This document shows, in pieces, positions 14,041-15,199 of a DNA stretch of 15,199 bases. Made by a program: the position numbers and the translations under genes. This stretch comes from Latescibacteria bacterium UBA6620. GTDB taxonomy: Bacteria > Latescibacterota > UBA2968. The notes under the pieces are model-generated. The model was not told the origin of the DNA and did not search any database. It was given only the letters and a program-made list of their open reading frames with translations. The stretch covers positions 80,747-95,945 of the forward strand of contig DJHM01000030.1 of assembly GCA_002433075.1 (NCBI GenBank), in the 5' to 3' direction. Every line of letters begins with the position of its first letter. Positions within the stretch are counted from its first letter, which is position 1.

Positions 14041-15168
14041 ATGAAATTTTCCTCCCGCTTTGTCGTCCTCATCCTACTCCTCCTTTGCGCAGAAACTTCT
14101 TCTGCGCGTCCGATCGACGCCCTCATCGACCAGATCTCCGAAATCGCTACGCAGAGAACCGTAAAGTTCGATTTCACACAGCGGGTCATGAACGGCGACT
14201 CTGAGATCGTCGGTACCGGTCGAGGTGTCTGTCAGGCGCCTGCGGCGAGGATGGACATCCGCGTCAGGACGCCGAACGGCGAGATCGAAACAACGATCGT
14301 GACAGACGGAGAACATCTGTGGCACATCGTCGACGCGGGTGACAAGACACCTAGACGCGTCGTGGTCTATGATCTTTCCAGTCCCGTCGACGAAGAAGCG
14401 TCCCTGGATCCCTTCCTTGCTCTTGGCGGGATTCGGACGGCGGCATTTGCTAGGCTCGCCGGCGACCGACTTGCTGTCGCACCCACGGATGCGGCGTCCA
14501 CTTCACTCCGCATCCAACTCACCGGCGGTGGGTCCGCTGAGGGAAGTGCGCATTTCGAACTCGACCGCTCGGACCTTTTTCCCCGGTCGATGCACGTTTT
14601 CGATTCCCAGGGCTCGGTGGTCGCGGTGGTGGATGCAAGCAACGTCCGTAACGGGAATCCTTGGGCAGATTCGACGTTTGTCTATACCCGACACGAAGAG
14701 GACCTCGTCGTGCGCGCTGGGGAGCAGTCATCAACCCCCAGGCTTGAGAGCGGTCTGGAAGGGCGACAGGCACCCCCGTTCACGTTGCCAGACCTGAGCG
14801 GGGCGATCGTGTCGCTCCAATCGCTAAGGGGGAAACACCTCCTCATCGACTTCTGGGCGACCTGGTGCCCGCCATGCCGAATGGCCATGCCCCATATTCA
14901 GGCGCTTTCGCAGGAGAACGAACGACTCGCCGTCGTCACGATCAGCACCGATCCTCCCGATGTCGCACGTCGCTTTCTTCAAACCAATGGCTATACCTTC
15001 CCTACCCTGATCGACCATGATCACTCGGCCAGCCGCGCCTACGGCATCACCGGCATCCCCACGACGTTCATTATCGGCCCTGACGGGAAAGTGCTCAGGC
15101 ATCTTGTCGGCTACCACTCCGAGTCGCAACTACGGTCCGCGCTCCGCGAGGCAGGATTACCTGAATAG
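14041..15168 (+). CDS. Exported LolA-like domain fused to TlpA/thioredoxin domain
   Basis: This 375-aa exported protein begins with a Sec signal peptide: K2/R6, hydrophobic VVLILLLLCA at 8-17 and a likely cut after SSA22. C16 lacks a lipobox, so it is not a lipoprotein. Residues about 25-225 look like the LolA/DUF2092 beta fold (VKFDFTQRVMNGDSEIVGTG, later DGEHLWHIVD). Residues about 240-375 are a TlpA/ResA-type thioredoxin: APPFTLPDLSG, FWATWCPPCR with C276 and C279, and cis-Pro P340 in GIPTTF. It probably acts in the periplasm as a thiol reductant, possibly with a lipid- or protein-binding front half. ATG 14014 is in frame and would lengthen the N-terminus by nine residues (MRLLNPGSR). I prefer 14041 because the signal peptide then has normal length. 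A hairpin follows the stop. Confidence 0.88.
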   Translation: MKFSSRFVVLILLLLCAETSSARPIDALIDQISEIATQRTVKFDFTQRVMNGDSEIVGTGRGVCQAPAARMDIRVRTPNGEIETTIVTDGEHLWHIVDAGDKTPRRVVVYDLSSPVDEEASLDPFLALGGIRTAAFARLAGDRLAVAPTDAASTSLRIQLTGGGSAEGSAHFELDRSDLFPRSMHVFDSQGSVVAVVDASNVRNGNPWADSTFVYTRHEEDLVVRAGEQSSTPRLESGLEGRQAPPFTLPDLSGAIVSLQSLRGKHLLIDFWATWCPPCRMAMPHIQALSQENERLAVVTISTDPPDVARRFLQTNGYTFPTLIDHDHSASRAYGITGIPTTFIIGPDGKVLRHLVGYHSESQLRSALREAGLPE

Positions 15169-15172
15169 AAGA

Positions 15173-15198
15173 GGGCCCGCCACATCTGTGGCGGGCCC
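15173..15198 (+). terminator. Strong hairpin after the thioredoxin gene
   Basis: GGGCCCGCCACA and TGTGGCGGGCCC pair perfectly over 12 bp around a TC turn (11 bp with an ATCT loop in practice), starting 5 nt after the TAG stop. Any T-run lies beyond the window, so intrinsic termination is likely but not fully shown. Confidence 0.75.
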
Positions 15199-15199
15199 G

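Noticed and set aside
1..15199. CRISPR arrays, tRNA or rRNA genes, insertion sequences, att sites
   Set aside because: I saw no regularly spaced repeats, cloverleaf-type sequence, transposase or integrase frame, or flanking target duplications; the only tandem array is the 24-nt heptamer run.

Overview
This 15.2 kb stretch is GC-rich, densely coding and bacterial, with no ribosomal, phage, transposon or CRISPR content. It looks like a carbohydrate/small-molecule catabolic region of an environmental heterotroph. The last gene encodes a Sec-exported LolA-like/thioredoxin protein, which suggests a diderm cell. The mix of sulfatase-like, Gfo/Idh/MocA, NHL and PQQ propeller and sugar-isomerase genes resembles uncultured lineages such as Latescibacterota, Poribacteria or Planctomycetota. 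That placement is an impression from gene content only and is weak.

Region 1 (5-9578, minus strand) is one very tight eight-gene block. In transcription order it holds: a sulfatase-fold hydrolase with Thr in place of the formylglycine Cys; an NHL-repeat propeller; an oligogalacturonate-lyase/TolB-like propeller; a C45 (penicillin acyltransferase-like) Ntn hydrolase; an M55/DppA aminopeptidase; a short SMP-30/Vgb-like propeller; a metallophosphoesterase fused to a PQQ-type propeller; and a Gfo/Idh/MocA oxidoreductase. Gaps run from -1 to 42 nt, so it is very probably one operon. Four of the eight proteins carry a different family of beta-propeller, and none has a visible signal peptide.

Region 2 (9579-10224) is an 85-nt divergent control region holding a perfect 18-bp palindrome and back-to-back -10-like elements. 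It is followed by a plus-strand XRE-cupin regulator, the obvious candidate controller of the operon.

Region 3 (10228-13925) holds a minus-strand TIM-barrel sugar isomerase/epimerase, tail-to-tail with the regulator at a 3-nt gap; a divergent class I mannose-6-phosphate isomerase gene with a good intrinsic terminator; and a convergent alpha-ketoglutarate-semialdehyde-type aldehyde dehydrogenase.

Region 4 (14014/14041-15199) is an exported LolA-like/TlpA thioredoxin fusion, closed by a 12-bp-stem hairpin at the window edge.

Working model (inference): the block degrades a conjugated sugar acid or similar compound. The C45 and M55 enzymes would cleave amide bonds, the sulfatase-fold and phosphoesterase enzymes ester bonds, and the OGL-like and Vgb-like propellers could act by beta-elimination. 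The Gfo/Idh/MocA enzyme and sugar isomerase would rework the sugar, and the aldehyde dehydrogenase would feed 2-oxoglutarate metabolism. The substrate cannot be read from the sequence.
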